Source: Myoxocephalus aenaeus (taxonomy: Eukaryota; Chordata; Actinopteri; Perciformes; Cottidae). Taken from it: 64,000 nucleotides of DNA. This document shows positions 24,183-37,992 of the stretch, piece after piece (position 1 is the stretch's first letter; each line of letters starts with the position of its first letter). The position numbers and the translations under genes were made by a program. The notes beneath the pieces are model-generated. The model was not told the DNA's origin. It saw only the letters and a list, made by a program, of their open reading frames with translations, and did no database searches. Location: positions 2,977,001-3,041,000 of the forward strand of contig JBAMJR010000032.1 in assembly GCA_038501785.1 (NCBI GenBank), written 5' to 3'.

Positions 24183-24210
24183 TGTCGGTTTCTGCTCGTT
24201 ACATGCGTGG
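24183..24210 (+). repeat. Family B repeat, possible short fragment
   Basis: GTCGGTTTCTGCTCGTTACATGC differs by only a few bases from the left end of the family B copy at 58386. There is no further similarity. Confidence 0.35.
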
Positions 24211-24280
24211 TTAAGGAAGCACCATGAGACAATGGGCCCCTGGGCACAGACATGCAAAAAGGCAAGTACTGGTCCACCTA

Positions 24281-24548
24281 TGGTAAATGGACCTGTACTT
24301 GCATAGTGCTTTTCTAGTCTTCCGACAAATCAAAGCGCTTTAACACTACTTTTCATCATTCACACCCATATGGGAGGAGCTACCATGCAAGGTGTCACCT
24401 GTCCATCAGGGCTAACTAACATTCACACACTGTAGGCACAGCTACGGGAGCAATTTGCGGTTAAGTGTCTTGCCAAGGACACATCGACATCGTCTGATCC
24501 CAGGCTAGCGGAGCCGGGGATCAAACCGCCGATCCTCTGTTTGAAGGA
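24281..24548 (-). mobile_element. tRNA-derived SINE, copy 1 (minus)
   Basis: Read on the minus strand it starts near 24548 with CAGGGTCGTCCTTCAAACAG, then a B-box-like GGCGGTTTGATCCCCGG, a GATGTCGATGTGTCCTTGG block, a TGTGAATGTTAGTTAGCCCTG block and a right end of AAAAGCACTATGCAAGTACA then GGTCCATTTACC. It is collinear with the plus copy at 58617. The A-box end is truncated or diverged here. Confidence 0.8.
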
Positions 24549-24571
24549 CGACCCTGTCAGGGAGAGACTCA

Positions 24572-24760
24572 CAGACTTTAGATAGATATATACTTTATTA
24601 ATCCCCAAGGGGAAATTTGTTGTCGTAGTAGCGCCTTAACAACTTACAGATACAAATAAACACACAAGATAAAATATATAAAGAAGCAACAGGGATGAAA
24701 GATATATACAAAATAAAATAAAATAAAAATAGTTATAGTTTATAGTTGCTAAGCTTTTTG
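24572..24760. repeat. Retroelement-tail-like sequence with A-rich stretch
   Basis: AGATAGATATATACTTTATTAATCC then the palindrome TCCCCAAGGGGA, followed by A-rich DNA and (AAAAT)n near 24712-24730. 'Actttattaatccccaagggg' words are common in 3' tails of fish retroelements. It abuts the SINE, but which element it belongs to is not clear. Confidence 0.5.
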
Positions 24761-25443
24761 TTTTTGTTGTTTTGTGTCTCTTTGAAGTAGTTATGCATCT
24801 TTTTGTGGTCATTTGATGCATCCAACTCATTCTTTATACTGGTAGCTCTGACTGTCTAATACTGACGCGGATGGGTTTACATTGTAGTTCATTTAACACC
24901 CGGTGCATCTCATACAGACGCTAAGGGGTGCCACGGTGCGTCTGACAATGTGGTCCAAGCTACGGGTTGTTGTAATAGGCAATGAAAGCTTCTATGAAAA
25001 CCCTGAGAAACTTTGTGATTTTCTCTGTCTGTCAGGATCCGCCTTAAATCATTGTCTAGTATTACTTTACATTCCTCTCCGGCCTGTGAATGAGAAAAAC
25101 AGAGCAGCTGTTTCACTTTTTACCTAACCAAACATTTGATAAATAGTTCTTTTCAGTCTGCAACTGCCGCTCTTCTCTCTCTGTGCCCGTACACCGGCAC
25201 TGACCCCTGACCCCTGAACGGCACTGAGTCTTGTTGACGTAGTGCGTGGAGAGGAGCTGGGCCTGCAGCCCGTCGTAGCTTCTCAGCAAATCGCCAATAA
25301 AGCAACACTGTGATTTTCTCGGGGGGCCACTGCTGCCAAAAATAAGCAGAATAGAGTTAAACTTGTCCTTGGCAGAGAAAGACGTCTCATTCCGGATTGT
25401 GCCTCGGCCAAGAACATCTCTCCCCTGCCTCTAATGTACATAA
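24761..25443. other. No gene seen
   Basis: Includes TTTGTGTCTCTTTG and TTTTTGTGGTCATTTG at 24772-24812, words seen in a fish tandem repeat but here not arrayed. Confidence 0.45.
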
Positions 25444-25470
25444 ACACACACACACAGACACACACACACC
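25444..25470. repeat. (CA)n microsatellite, short
   Basis: About 13 CA units with one GA interruption. Confidence 0.9.
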
Positions 25471-28400
25471 AGCTCTGTCGCCTCTGATTCGCTGTGTGCG
25501 TGTGCAGACCCGACATGTGTTGTTGGCTCATCAAGCCAGAACATGGAAAGTATGAGTGGCTGCAGATGTTGAGAAGGGGAGAAGATGAGGGTTTTATTTT
25601 TGGGGTGGGGGGTTAACATGCTTCCTCCCACTTCAGCAGACCTCCGTTTTATCCCACAATCACTGGGGCTTAGAGGGGGATCTCATAATCCACATACTTC
25701 TCACTGTCCATCGCCTCCCATCTCTATGCAGAGATCCCCCAGGGATTAGGACCCCACACTGTATCTGAACCTACTGCTTACTCACCTATAGAGAAATACT
25801 CTGGGTCCGACAGGAAGGACGAACACAGTAAGAGTTGATTTACAGTTTGGGAGCTACATTATGAGTAAGCTGATTCACAACCCCGATCATGAATGAGCAG
25901 GGAGGAACCACAACAGACAGAGAGGAAGAGAGAATTCCTCAAATATGAGTGGGCGGAAGGGACGGACAGTACCCCACATTGATGGTAGCATTAACAGGCG
26001 CTCATGGTATCAGCCGTCGTGACTAATCCTGAAATGTCAAGGAATTCATCCCCGCGCTAATCGCGTCGGCATCCGGACGGACCACCGCTGGCCGGACCGC
26101 CTTGCTGCACAGAGAGTCATTCACCAGACGAGACGCGTGGGAGAGAAAAAAGCTTGACCTTGGAAGCTGTACGTTAAGCCTGGGGGGTGTTAGCGATCTC
26201 TCACCATTGTCATCGCAGTAGCAGGGATTCTCACACTCTAACCCCCCCTCCAACACACACACACCTGTCTGAGTGTGTTAAGACACGCGGTCACGCCTGG
26301 GTTTTTGCATGGCGATGGTGCTCCTTGGGGTCGTGAGGTCGCCCTGTGTGGAAACGTGCAGTTGTTGTGTCTGCGGTGTGAAAGCTCTCCCGACCTCTAC
26401 TTCTTTTTTATTCCACTCAGTGGCCAGTCCAGATTTATTTTGGATATACCGGCTGCAACGGGTCAAATATCTACATAGAAATACTCTGTGCCTTCGCGAA
26501 GGCTCCAGTTTCTGGTAATTTCCTGTCAAGAGATTTGCCACGAGAAACTTGTATAAGATATATATATATTTGTTTCAGATGCAGATGCACTATGAAATAA
26601 CTAAACGGATAACATCCATGAAACATAAACGGTCTTGTGAAAGCAGACGGTGGGTTATTAGGCTGCTCTGAAAACCATTACAAGGAACCGTGAGTCACAT
26701 GTTGCTAAATTCCTGGACATGCTTTTCTAAGATTCAAGAGTCCAATTCAACTCTTGCATTCAACTGTTTTATTTGGAAAGATTTAAGTGCTGATGGAGTT
26801 CATTATTCTTTCCCAGGCTCTTTCAACCTGAAACACTGCGAAAAATGGAATTGGCTGAAATGTGGTTGTAACACTGAAATGGTGTGCAGTGTCTGTCTTG
26901 TTTAGGCAGAGAAGAACCAGATGAGCTTATAAGGAATCAGAAGGGACTTTTTGTTACTTGATGATCGATCACATTACAGAAATAATCACTATAGAGGAGA
27001 TTGTGAGGTAGTTTGGAGTAAGTAAAGGCACCAGTGACACAAGATACACAGCAGACAGGTGTGCTGGTGAGAAAAAATAGAAACGCTGCCGGATGGACAG
27101 TTTGCAGTTTGCATCTAGGTCCTTTAGTAGAGAAAAAAAATACTTAAAAATTTATTTTTGGAAGTTGTATATCGATTCAGAATCTTAGAAGATGAAATCT
27201 CAAGTTCCCATGAATACATGTTTTCTATCTGACATGGACACATAGATACATTTAAAAACACACAGGTCTTGTGTTGGTTTTTGAGATGCTGAAGAAAGTG
27301 AAAAATATGGAAGAAGTTTCACAAATTCCACATTGGCCAACATTCGTGTGCTTGCCAGCTACGATACAAATACGCCAAAAGGTCTCTCTGGCTTATCAGT
27401 TTGTTTTTTATTATATAATGCCACACATCACAGGGGCGTGTTTTTGACATAACTAAAAGTTGCAGAACATCAGCCCAAGTGCAGCTTGTCATGGTTCTGT
27501 TAGGCTCCCTGGTGTTTTTTCAGCTATTTTGTTATTCAGTGCTTCTTAGGTTATGTCAACCCAAAAACATTTGGCATTTTGTGTGTTTTAGGGTGGAGTT
27601 CTGTTTTTCTGTGGTTGAACTGGCTATACACTGTTTTCTGAGAGGAGGCCTTCCTCATTTCCCAGTTTTGCACATCCTCAATTAGGAACCGGTGAAGGGG
27701 CAGACATTTTGATAATCTTAAATATATACAGCTTATGGAAAAGGACGAGTTATATTTGTAGAGTTCCGCCATGGCTTCAGGAGACCAGAATGCACATAAT
27801 CGAGAAATGAGGAAGGCCCCTTTTTTTCCAGGAGCTTTCAGTTCTTGCTCTGTGTTTTCCTTAACATTCTTTACTTCCTGTTTCTTGCTTGTTGCTGTCT
27901 CTGCATTTGGGTCCGGCCTTCCCGCCTCAAACATGGGACAGCTTTTTTACCAGGATTGATGTGTCGATGTGATCGATCAGTCAGCGATGGCGAGGCATTT
28001 CTTTCACGCTGCTACTGTTTTTTTATGCAGAGTATCCGCATTATGAAACTGGGATGATTTGTCCTACACTGCTGTTTTTTCAGCTCACTCCTCACTGCCA
28101 AACCAATTCCCCACTTGGACACGTAAAACCGTAACATGAAACACCCTTCTAATTATTCTTTCACTCTCTGATCACCTTTTTCCCTTTTCTACTTATCCCA
28201 TAACCCCACCCAACCCACCACCACCTTTCCACGCCCTTATGCAACCCAATCAGGGCCCTATTTAGGGAAATTAAGTCAAATAAACTGTGATGTGAACCGA
28301 ATCCAAATAGGGACTCTTATATAAGAATGAGGTCGCTTCATAGATGACTGGCTCTTGGAATGGACGCGGATTCCCAAGGCCTGTATTTATTTTCATTACT

Positions 28401-28985
28401 GTTGGAATGGCTCCGCCAGTGAGCTCCGTGCCGAATGAGGACAGAGTGCAAAGCGAGAGAGAAATTCATCCAAAACTCGTTTAATCTTGAAGAGACGCCC
28501 CTCGAATTCCACGGTTTAAACACGCGTCTAAGTGATTGATTTTTTTCTTTTCTTCAATAAACAGCACTCGATGAATCAACGGTTTCCTCGTGTCGATTGG
28601 TGGAGAACTGTAGGCACATGTGCAGGTTGGAATGTGCAGGATCATCCGCACGTTATCGAATCGCCGCTTCAATGTCAAACACATTATGAATTTCCGTGTT
28701 GCAAACAAGCTGTTGCAACTCTTTTCCCCGAGAGCACCTGAAACCAGTTTTAATTTAGCAAGTATTTGTTTTAGTCTCGTCTTAGTCATATTTCAATTAT
28801 TTTGTATCATATTTAGTCAACCTCAACTGATCAGTGAACCTGTCGTGACCCCCGCCGCTGAACTGTGTGTGCGGCAAATGGAACTCCTGCATAAAAAAAA
28901 AAAAAACGGTTTTAAAGTCAGTTAGTGTTCAATGATGTAGGAGCCATTTATTCATCGTTTCGCTTTAGTCAAGGCCTACTCTACC
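25471..28985. other. No gene seen
   Basis: The longest stretch without an obvious repeat. ORFs up to 127 codons (minus 27551-27934) show no domain I recognise. A short (TA)n lies at 26560-26569. No promoter or exon could be supported. Confidence 0.45.
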
Positions 28986-29513
28986 TACAACCCTAGTCTT
29001 AAAGGGCGACTGATGGTGGGTTTTTAATGCACCAAAACCCAATAGCATGACAAAGCAACCAGCAAGCTGGCAACACTGCCAACACTACGGACGTGCTCCA
29101 TAGTCAATTTCTCGCACCCACTTTCACCCTACACTACATTCAAAAGCAAACGAATCCCTAATGGCAACGCGATTTTCCTTCAGGGGAGTCAACTCAACAT
29201 TTATTCCGCAAAGAGGTCAAAACGTACCTTCCCTTGTCCCGTGAATATTTTTTGCAGAAAACAACATATTTGAAGAGACAAGACATGATGACCTCACCCA
29301 ACAGCTCTAAATAAAACCGCAACAGATGAAAAAACAACTCCTCAATCCCTACGCAAGCTATGGACCTGACGTCGCCACACAGGGATACCACTACTACTGC
29401 CTCACCCCCCAGCCGGCATCTAGGGAAGGCGTGAACTTACAACAAAGCACTCCACATTACAAGACAAAAATTGCCAATGCAGTTCTTACCCCTCCCAAAA
29501 AAAGTCTCAAATT
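28986..29513 (-). mobile_element. Probable leader of the minus-strand LTR element
   Basis: This lies immediately downstream, in minus-strand sense, of the primer-site-like sequence at 29514-29528, where the untranslated leader and start of gag would be expected. I see no gag or pol similarity and no second LTR, so the element is truncated or heavily decayed. The inner boundary near 28990 is a guess. Confidence 0.35.
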
Positions 29514-29941
29514 GGACGAGCCCCCCAATTTGTTATGGTCTGGCTCTAAGACCACAGCAAATGATGGAAGATCACACAATTAACTAGAAAATACTTTTAT
29601 TTAACAAAGTTTGAAATAGTTTACCAAATGTAACAAACATGGGAAATCTAATAATGGATGCTGGCAGGAAAGCATACTGCCAGGTCACCTCAGGTAATGT
29701 AAAACTAAAGTGTACAGCAACTCAAAAAGCACACCATAGCACAAGGTGTGCTAGGAGAAAAGAAGCCCACACTTCCCCAGGACGGGGCGGGGCTTATAGG
29801 CTGGAAGCAGTGGCCAGCTGCCTCCAATCTCTTGACGGCCTCAAGCTCCAACCAACCAGGAACCAGGAACACTGAAAGACAGACACAGCACATCAACACA
29901 ACACACACACAAGTGCTGGTAGAGGCTCTGGGGCCGTCACA
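29514..29941 (-). mobile_element. LTR with tRNA-Pro-like primer binding site
   Basis: On the minus strand the LTR would run from TGTGACGGCC at 29941 to CATAACA at 29531, giving TG...CA ends and about 411 bp. Inside it are a TATAAG box at 29793-29798 beside a GC-rich CCCCGCCCC, and an AATAAA signal at 29596-29601 about 200 bp downstream. Two bases after the LTR, 29528-29514 read TTGGGGGGCTCGTCC. This is the tRNA-Pro primer-site sequence used by many vertebrate LTR elements, with one extra G. That order (U3, TATA, poly(A) signal, CA, primer site) is diagnostic of a 5' LTR. Whether the parent was an endogenous retrovirus or a Ty3-type element cannot be told, as no gag or pol is visible. Confidence 0.72.
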
Positions 29942-30040
29942 GGCCCGATACAGGTAGGAAATCCAATCAACCACTTGCCACTACTGGTAACCGTCATATC
30001 TGAAAGTACTATGTCATAATTAAGTGTATTTAAATGTTTT
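29942..30040. other. No feature seen
   Basis: Short flank of the LTR. Confidence 0.5.
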
Positions 30041-30173
30041 ATCAACTTTATCAACTTTATCAACTTTTTTCATTTGGGCACTGTTAGTGCAGAAGATTAC
30101 ATGAATATGTTTCTTGCTGAAACATACTCAAATAAAGAAATCACAATCAATCAAATAAAGAAATCACAATCAA
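30041..30173. repeat. Short tandem duplications (9 bp x3, 23 bp x2)
   Basis: ATCAACTTT is repeated three times at 30041-30067. A 23-base unit at 30128-30150 is repeated exactly at 30151-30173. Confidence 0.93.
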
Positions 30174-31493
30174 GTAAGTTTGAAAAGATTTATGGCACGT
30201 GTGCAGAAGTTAAGAAATAACTGAACGTGTGAAGAAAACCAGGGTTATGCTCTGTTTTTTTGTGGTTCTTTTTGTTGTTGTCAGTTTTAGAAACCGATAT
30301 CCCGGCTCTTACTGTGTGGAACGAAATATTGATGTTGGCTGCGTGATGAACATCTGGAATAGTGGGAGATTAAAGTTTCCCAAACTCGCTGGGGAGGGAC
30401 AAGGGTACAGAAGTAAAACACATGAAAGAAGAAGACGAAAGTGAGGATGATGATGATGATGATGATGAGGGGCATTGGGTGCATTTCAGTGATTCGTCTC
30501 CTGTGTATGAGCCTGGAGGAAGACAGGGCTTTATACACATCTCAGCTGACACCATACTCTGTTTTGAGTCTTTCGGTAATCCCACTATCTACAGTCGAGG
30601 CCTCGTTTCCAAAACAAACAGGGTAGCCTGACCCTCGTCCACCTAAGCGCCCCAACATGGCACACGCGTGTTGCTCTTTAATCCCAGCTGGCTGGTGTAA
30701 CTGTGAGTGTAAATATCAAGATATATTGATGCAGGAATAGCTTTGCCGGGGGCGATGAGGCTGTGTTTATGTGTTGGCATGACAACGCCATGGGACAAAA
30801 AACATCCATCACGTTGTCCTCATCACGCCCCCCATCCCCTGCTCTGTTCCCAGGCTGCTTCCTGTAGCTGAGCTCAGCAGTGACATCTGCCGCCCGTCCC
30901 TCTGCCCTCGACCTTCGCCCTAATGTAGCGGATAAGGAAGTGTCAGTAGGAACCGGCGGGGTCAGGTGGGGTCTGGTTCCTGGCTGCTCCGCGGGCCCGC
31001 TGTCCCCTCCCTGCATCGAGCCCTCCACATGTGTTTCCTGTTGTTTTTCAGACTAGCAGCGCTGGGCCGGCCCACCGTACCAGAGCGGGGGCCTTTTCCT
31101 GAGGCTTTGTTTGGCCTGGCCTCTGGGAATGGCTTAAATTTAGGTGTATGTGACAGAATCTTCCCCCCGACCCCCACGATCACCATGTGCGCTACAGTCA
31201 ATTCAGTTGAGTCTCGTAAAGACTGGACTCACTTTTTTTTCTTTTTACACCCTCCCCTCCCCTTGCTGTCCAGATTTATAACCTGGGGGCAAAATAATAG
31301 GTCTCTCCACAACTGTAAATAATATGGGGAGAGTCCATAGCAGTTCAATGTGTAAACCATTTCATTTAGATATTTATGGGAGAATGTATCTTAACACAGA
31401 TGATGTACAGACTGGCAGTTAATCATGAAAGTTCATTCTTGACCTTGGAATCCGTAGTCGGACTAATGACGAAACATTTCTAGTATTTTTTTG
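30174..31493. other. No gene; short (GAT)n
   Basis: A (GAT)n of about nine units at 30442-30469 gives an acidic run in one frame. A 118-codon plus ORF at 30966-31322 contains a good acceptor-like TTGTTTTTCAG (31041-31051) but no recognisable peptide. Confidence 0.45.
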
Positions 31494-31741
31494 CAAGTCC
31501 AAAGTCTTTGAGGGGCAAGTCCAATTCGAGTCTCAAGTCTTTGAGGGACAAGTCCAGGTCAAGTTTCAAGTCTTTAAAGGGGCAAGTCCAAGTCAAGTCT
31601 CAAATCTTTGACGGACATGTCCAATTCAAGTTTCAAGTCTTTGGGGGACAAGTCAAAGTCAAGTCTCAAGTCTTTGGGGGACAAGTCCAAGTCAAGTCTC
31701 AAGTCTTTGGGGGACAAGTATAAGTGGAGTTTGAAGTCTTG
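31494..31741. repeat. 33-bp minisatellite, about 7.5 units
   Basis: AAGTCTTT recurs at about 31502, 31535, 31568, 31602, 31635, 31668, 31701 and 31733, a period of 33 bp with one 34 and one 32. Units read roughly CAAGTCTTTGGGGGACAAG then TCCAAGTCAAGTCT. Because 33 is a multiple of three, both strands stay open and give 11-residue repeats (minus strand: SPKDLRLDLDL). Similar 'aagtccaagtcaagtct' arrays are known in fish non-coding DNA, so I do not call a protein. Confidence 0.92.
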
Positions 31742-32330
31742 ACATGCCTTAAAGCTCCAGAAAAAGCTAAAGTTAGGAGAAAAAAAAAATCCATAACAGC
31801 CTTTTGCATCAATTACATCTTTGGTAAACTTTGACACGTACATTTGCTGAAATGCTGTTTCAAATACTGACTTTGGGCCACTTTCAGAAAGTTTAAGGCA
31901 GCCCTCAGCCAGTCAGAGCTTCAGTTCATAAATTACTCATAATGCTGCAAGCCCACATCAAAAATTAACTGGACCAATTACTGCAATTACCGCTGACTCT
32001 GAAAAGCAGCTAGCAGTACAGAGACACACATTGCTACAGCACATGTCAGTTTGGCCACATCATTTAAATAGAAAACGCTCATGTCTCTCCTCAGGGTGAA
32101 GTTCATTCATAAATACGGAGTTCACCTCCTTTTGTTTCTTTTTAACAGATGCGATGAAAAGCGGTCCAGAACGTTCGACGATAGATGTGTCCCACGTCTA
32201 GAGACAGTCAATGGGTCAGCACCGCAGCTCTGGAATATTCACCAGTGGATAAATTACACTTCTATTTTTACCAAATGATCTCCAGCGGAGAGCAAGGCTG
32301 GCCTGTATCGTTTTTCTGTGAAGAGAAAAG

Positions 32331-32331
<1 letters not shown>
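31742..32331. other. No gene seen
   Basis: Unique-looking DNA. Confidence 0.5.

Positions 32332-32373
<42 letters not shown>
32332..32373. repeat. (TG)n microsatellite
   Basis: About 21 TG units. Confidence 0.97.
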
Positions 32374-32375
<2 letters not shown>

Positions 32376-33373
32376 GAGGGGGTACGTAAAGACTTTATTA
32401 GAAGCAGCTTCAGGACTGTTTCAGATCAGGACTTGTGCTCTCGCTCCTCTGCTGGGACTCGTCCTGTAGGGAGAGTTGTTTTGTCCGTGGCCTCCTTAAT
32501 TAAAAAGACACCCAAACCCCTGATAGAACATGGGCCTCTCCCATTTCTAGGATCTCAGGAGGCCCCCACCACCCCATCGGTGTCACCCCCCTCCGAATGT
32601 TTCCAATCAAGGGACCCAGCACGCTCATTTACAATGTGGCGAGAAAAAAAACAAAAAACCTGGCGGCTCAGCAATTCATTCGCCATCCCGGACCTCTCTT
32701 CCTCCTCCTCTTTACTGACACAGCACTCCTGTGCCAGTGTATGACATCACAGCGCTCATCTCCGGAGCACGGCGAAAACATTCCCAGCAGAAGCGATGGG
32801 AGGGACGGGCGGGAGAATGGCTTCCATATGGGCCCCCCTCCCCACAACCCAGCTTCATTTACCTCTCCGTGCTTTTTCCACAAGGGGCGGAGTTTGATGG
32901 GCACGATGGGAGGACAAGAAGATGAAGAAGAAGAAACGAGAGAGTTGGCAGTTTATCTTTCCAAGTGAAATTAGACTTTCATCCTCAGCTGGCGCGGGGC
33001 GTCTGCCCACAGCCGAGCTTGCTCTCCCAAATCTATCATTTTTATCATCCCTGCGCAGACAGGAAAGACTGCTCATCAGGTCTCTCTTTCTCGCTCCCTG
33101 CCCGGTGATTGAGGAAACGGTAACTGGATCCCGGTGCTGGGTCCACTCTCCCTCCAGCTCCACTGCGGGTTTGGCTTGGCCGCGGGCCAGCTGCCTGACA
33201 CTCCGTAGCATGGGAACATCCTGACTGCCTCCCCAGGCCCAAGCTGCGGCACAGCCACCCCACTCGCACCGATCACATATTTATCTGCGTCCACATCAAT
33301 GGGAGGAATACATAAACAGTGCAGATGCATTTGTCAGGACGCAGCGGCCTCCTCCATATGTGGCTGATTTGAG
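32374..33373. other. No gene; GC-richer interval
   Basis: Locally GC-rich with overlapping ORFs on both strands (up to 123 codons). None is recognisable. A CpG-island promoter cannot be supported. Confidence 0.45.
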
Positions 33374-33432
33374 ATCACACACACACACACAAGGAACAAA
33401 CAGGTTGTGACATATACGAAGTAGCGGGGCAG

Positions 33433-33469
<37 letters not shown>

Positions 33470-33597
33470 CTGACTGTACGCCAGCGGAGTGGAGAGAATA
33501 GAGGCCTGCACAAAGAGATTAATGAATGTCTGCCCTTTGTTCTCTTTCGGCTTGGGGGGGGGTCCACTTAAATCTCTCACAAACACACACACACACA
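33374..33597. repeat. Short (AC)n / (TG)n / (AC)n tracts
   Basis: (AC)n at 33375-33391, (TG)n at 33436-33468 and (AC)n at 33581-33597. The opposite-phase tracts could pair as hairpins. Confidence 0.93.
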
Positions 33598-33726
33598 TGC
33601 TCTGCTCCTTTCTATCACAAAGTGCAGGGCTCTTCTCTTTCTAGGTCCTTAGTCAGGGTGAAAGGCAGCTTACCGATGGAAACATCTGTGCATCTGCACA
33701 TATCTGCACGCATGCATTTTTGTATC

Positions 33727-35937
<2,211 letters not shown>

Positions 35938-36613
35938 CCATCCATCCATCCATCCGTTATCAGCCGCTTATCCGGGGTCCGGTCGCGGTGGCAGCAGGTT
36001 CAGGCCCCAGGGTCTCCTACCAGTTGGACGTGCCTGGAAAACCTCTATTGGGAGGCATCCAGGAGGCATCCTGACTAGATGCCCGAACCACCTCAGCTGA
36101 CTCCTTTCGACACGAAGGAGAAGCGACTCGACTCCAAGCTCCCTCCTGATGTCCGAGCTCCTTACCCTATCTCTAAGGCTGAGCCCGGCCACCATACGGA
36201 GGAAGCTCATTTCGGTCACGATCCAGAGTTCGTGACCATAGGTGAGGGTTGGAACGTAGACCGACCAGGCTCAGCTCCCTCTTCACCAAGACGGACCGGT
36301 ACAGCGCCTGTTTTACTGCTGCAGCCGCACCGATCCGCCTGTCGATCTCCCGCTCCACCTTACCCTCACTCGTGAACAAGACCCCGAGATACTTGAACTC
36401 TTTCGCTTAGGGTAGGCAGTTTGTCCCCACCTGGAGGGAGCAAGATATCCTGTCCTTGAAAGTCACGAACATGACTGGTGATAAAGGGCAGCCCTGGCGG
36501 AGACCAACACCCACCGGGAACGTGTCTGACTTACTACCAAGAATACGAACAGTCCATTCATTATTCAATAATTGTTGTTGAAAGTTAACAGAGAAATGTT
36601 TTGAAGCCTTCAT
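35938..36613 (-). pseudogene. RTE/Rex3-like LINE 3' end, multiply deleted
   Basis: On the minus strand, 36613-36407 carries RT motif GLRQGCPLSPVMFVTFKDRI and runs straight into LQVGTNCLP then a stop. The next frame gives KEFKYLGVLFTSEG and EIDRRIGAA, and 36219-35968 gives MSFLRMVAG, RSSDIRRELG and GHLVRMPPG. This is the RT and C-terminal region of a fish non-LTR element, and the left edge is a (CCAT)n array at 35938-35955, i.e. GATG-type repeats at the 3' end as in Rex3. About 80 codons including the FADD catalytic box are missing between DRI and LQVG. Smaller deletions follow RELS and TE, and frames shift. The copy is dead and 5'-truncated. Confidence 0.85.
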
Positions 36614-36898
36614 TCAGGCCTTAAAGTGAGCCTACGTAACTCTTGCTGAACAGCGACCACTGTGCTCAAAAGCATATGCTTATGGCATCGTGGTAAAATA
36701 CACAATGTAGTAGCACAGTAGCACATGAAGAACATTGAAATTCAATTGATGAAATAACTCAGTTATGTGTCCAGTATGTCCTCCAATTGGAAGATCAGTT
36801 CAATCTCCTGCTCCGCCAGTCCACGTGTTGAAAAGTAAATTCATACAGCAATAAACTTAGCTAACATTAGCTATCATGAGCTGATAGGTCACATACAA
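36614..36898. other. No gene seen
   Basis: AT-rich sequence between the LINE fragment and the next microsatellite. Confidence 0.5.
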
Positions 36899-36917
36899 AA
36901 ACACACACACGCACACA

Positions 36918-37008
<91 letters not shown>
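36899..37008. repeat. (CA)n microsatellite
   Basis: About 54 CA units with two early interruptions. Confidence 0.97.
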
Positions 37009-37915
37009 CAAACCCCTAACCTCTCAGGCTTATGCATTGCAGAGATAAATAAAGTCACAGTATTTCAACTAGAAGAGACAAGTCTGATGAAGAAAAGATA
37101 ATTGTTTGTTATTAACAGATGATATGTGTTGATAAGGTCTCGACATTGGTCTTTGGCGCTTGGACTCTAGAGGGAGATTTGTAATCGAGGGCCATCTCCC
37201 CCTGTGGAGTCCAGATACTGCCTCATCAGGTGGTGGCCGATGACGAGGCTGATAAAATGATGAGTTGATGAAGCCGATGGATCTGCACAGACTGGGCGTA
37301 ACAGCAGCATGAACGTACCGAAGGTAGAGAGACAATCATATTTAAAAGTCTAACCATGTATTTGTGTCGTTGTTCCATTGGACAGAGGAGAACAGCTAAT
37401 CAAAACAGCTGATATCGTGATTGACAGCCCCGAACAATGACAGCAATGGAATTATGAGTGAGCATGTGTGAGGAGTGAATGGCAGGATGTATGACAAATA
37501 AACTACGGGCATAGGCATGCAAGAGTATACTCTTCTTGACTGAAGTTCCGCAAGAGCTTCATATCTAGCTAATTACAGTTGGGGCTGCGTTTGGCTACAC
37601 ACATGCGTGTGCACGCACAAACACACCTCCTCCGCTCCAGACACCACTGATACCAATCTGATTTTCTATTGTTTGATAAGGCAACACAAAACTCCATTAC
37701 CTCCGGCTGTCACTTTTGTCATTCCTGTGCGACTGAAAAATCTATTTCCATGAAAGCCCTCACATTCGCTCCTCTAAACACAAAGTATTTAGGGGAGTAA
37801 GAACTACCATGGATGAGGAGACTTGGCCGTACCAACCTGCATGACAATCCGGTCCAAACCACCACTATCATCACATAGATATCGCTCCCATCTCTACTCG
37901 CATCTCCTCCACACC

Positions 37916-37916
<1 letters not shown>
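37009..37916. other. No gene seen
   Basis: Unique-looking DNA. Confidence 0.5.

Positions 37917-37990
<74 letters not shown>
37917..37990. repeat. (CA)n microsatellite
   Basis: About 37 CA units. Confidence 0.98.

Positions 37991-37992
<2 letters not shown>

Noticed and set aside
27551..27934. 127-codon minus-strand ORF
   Set aside because: No recognisable family. The plus strand has ORFs of similar quality over the same bases.
28240..28330. CArG/MEF2-like words (CCAAATAGGG, CTATTTAGGG)
   Set aside because: Each deviates from consensus and single short matches are expected by chance. No promoter context.
30422..30631. Acidic ORF with a run of aspartates
   Set aside because: The acidic run is the (GAT)n microsatellite at 30442-30469. 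The rest is unrecognisable.
30966..31322. 118-codon ORF with an acceptor-like TTTTTCAG
   Set aside because: No domain, proline- and phenylalanine-rich low-complexity end, overlapping minus-strand ORFs of similar length.
31494..31741. Regular spacing suggestive of a CRISPR array
   Set aside because: The whole 33-bp unit repeats with no unique spacers, and the window is eukaryotic. It is a minisatellite.
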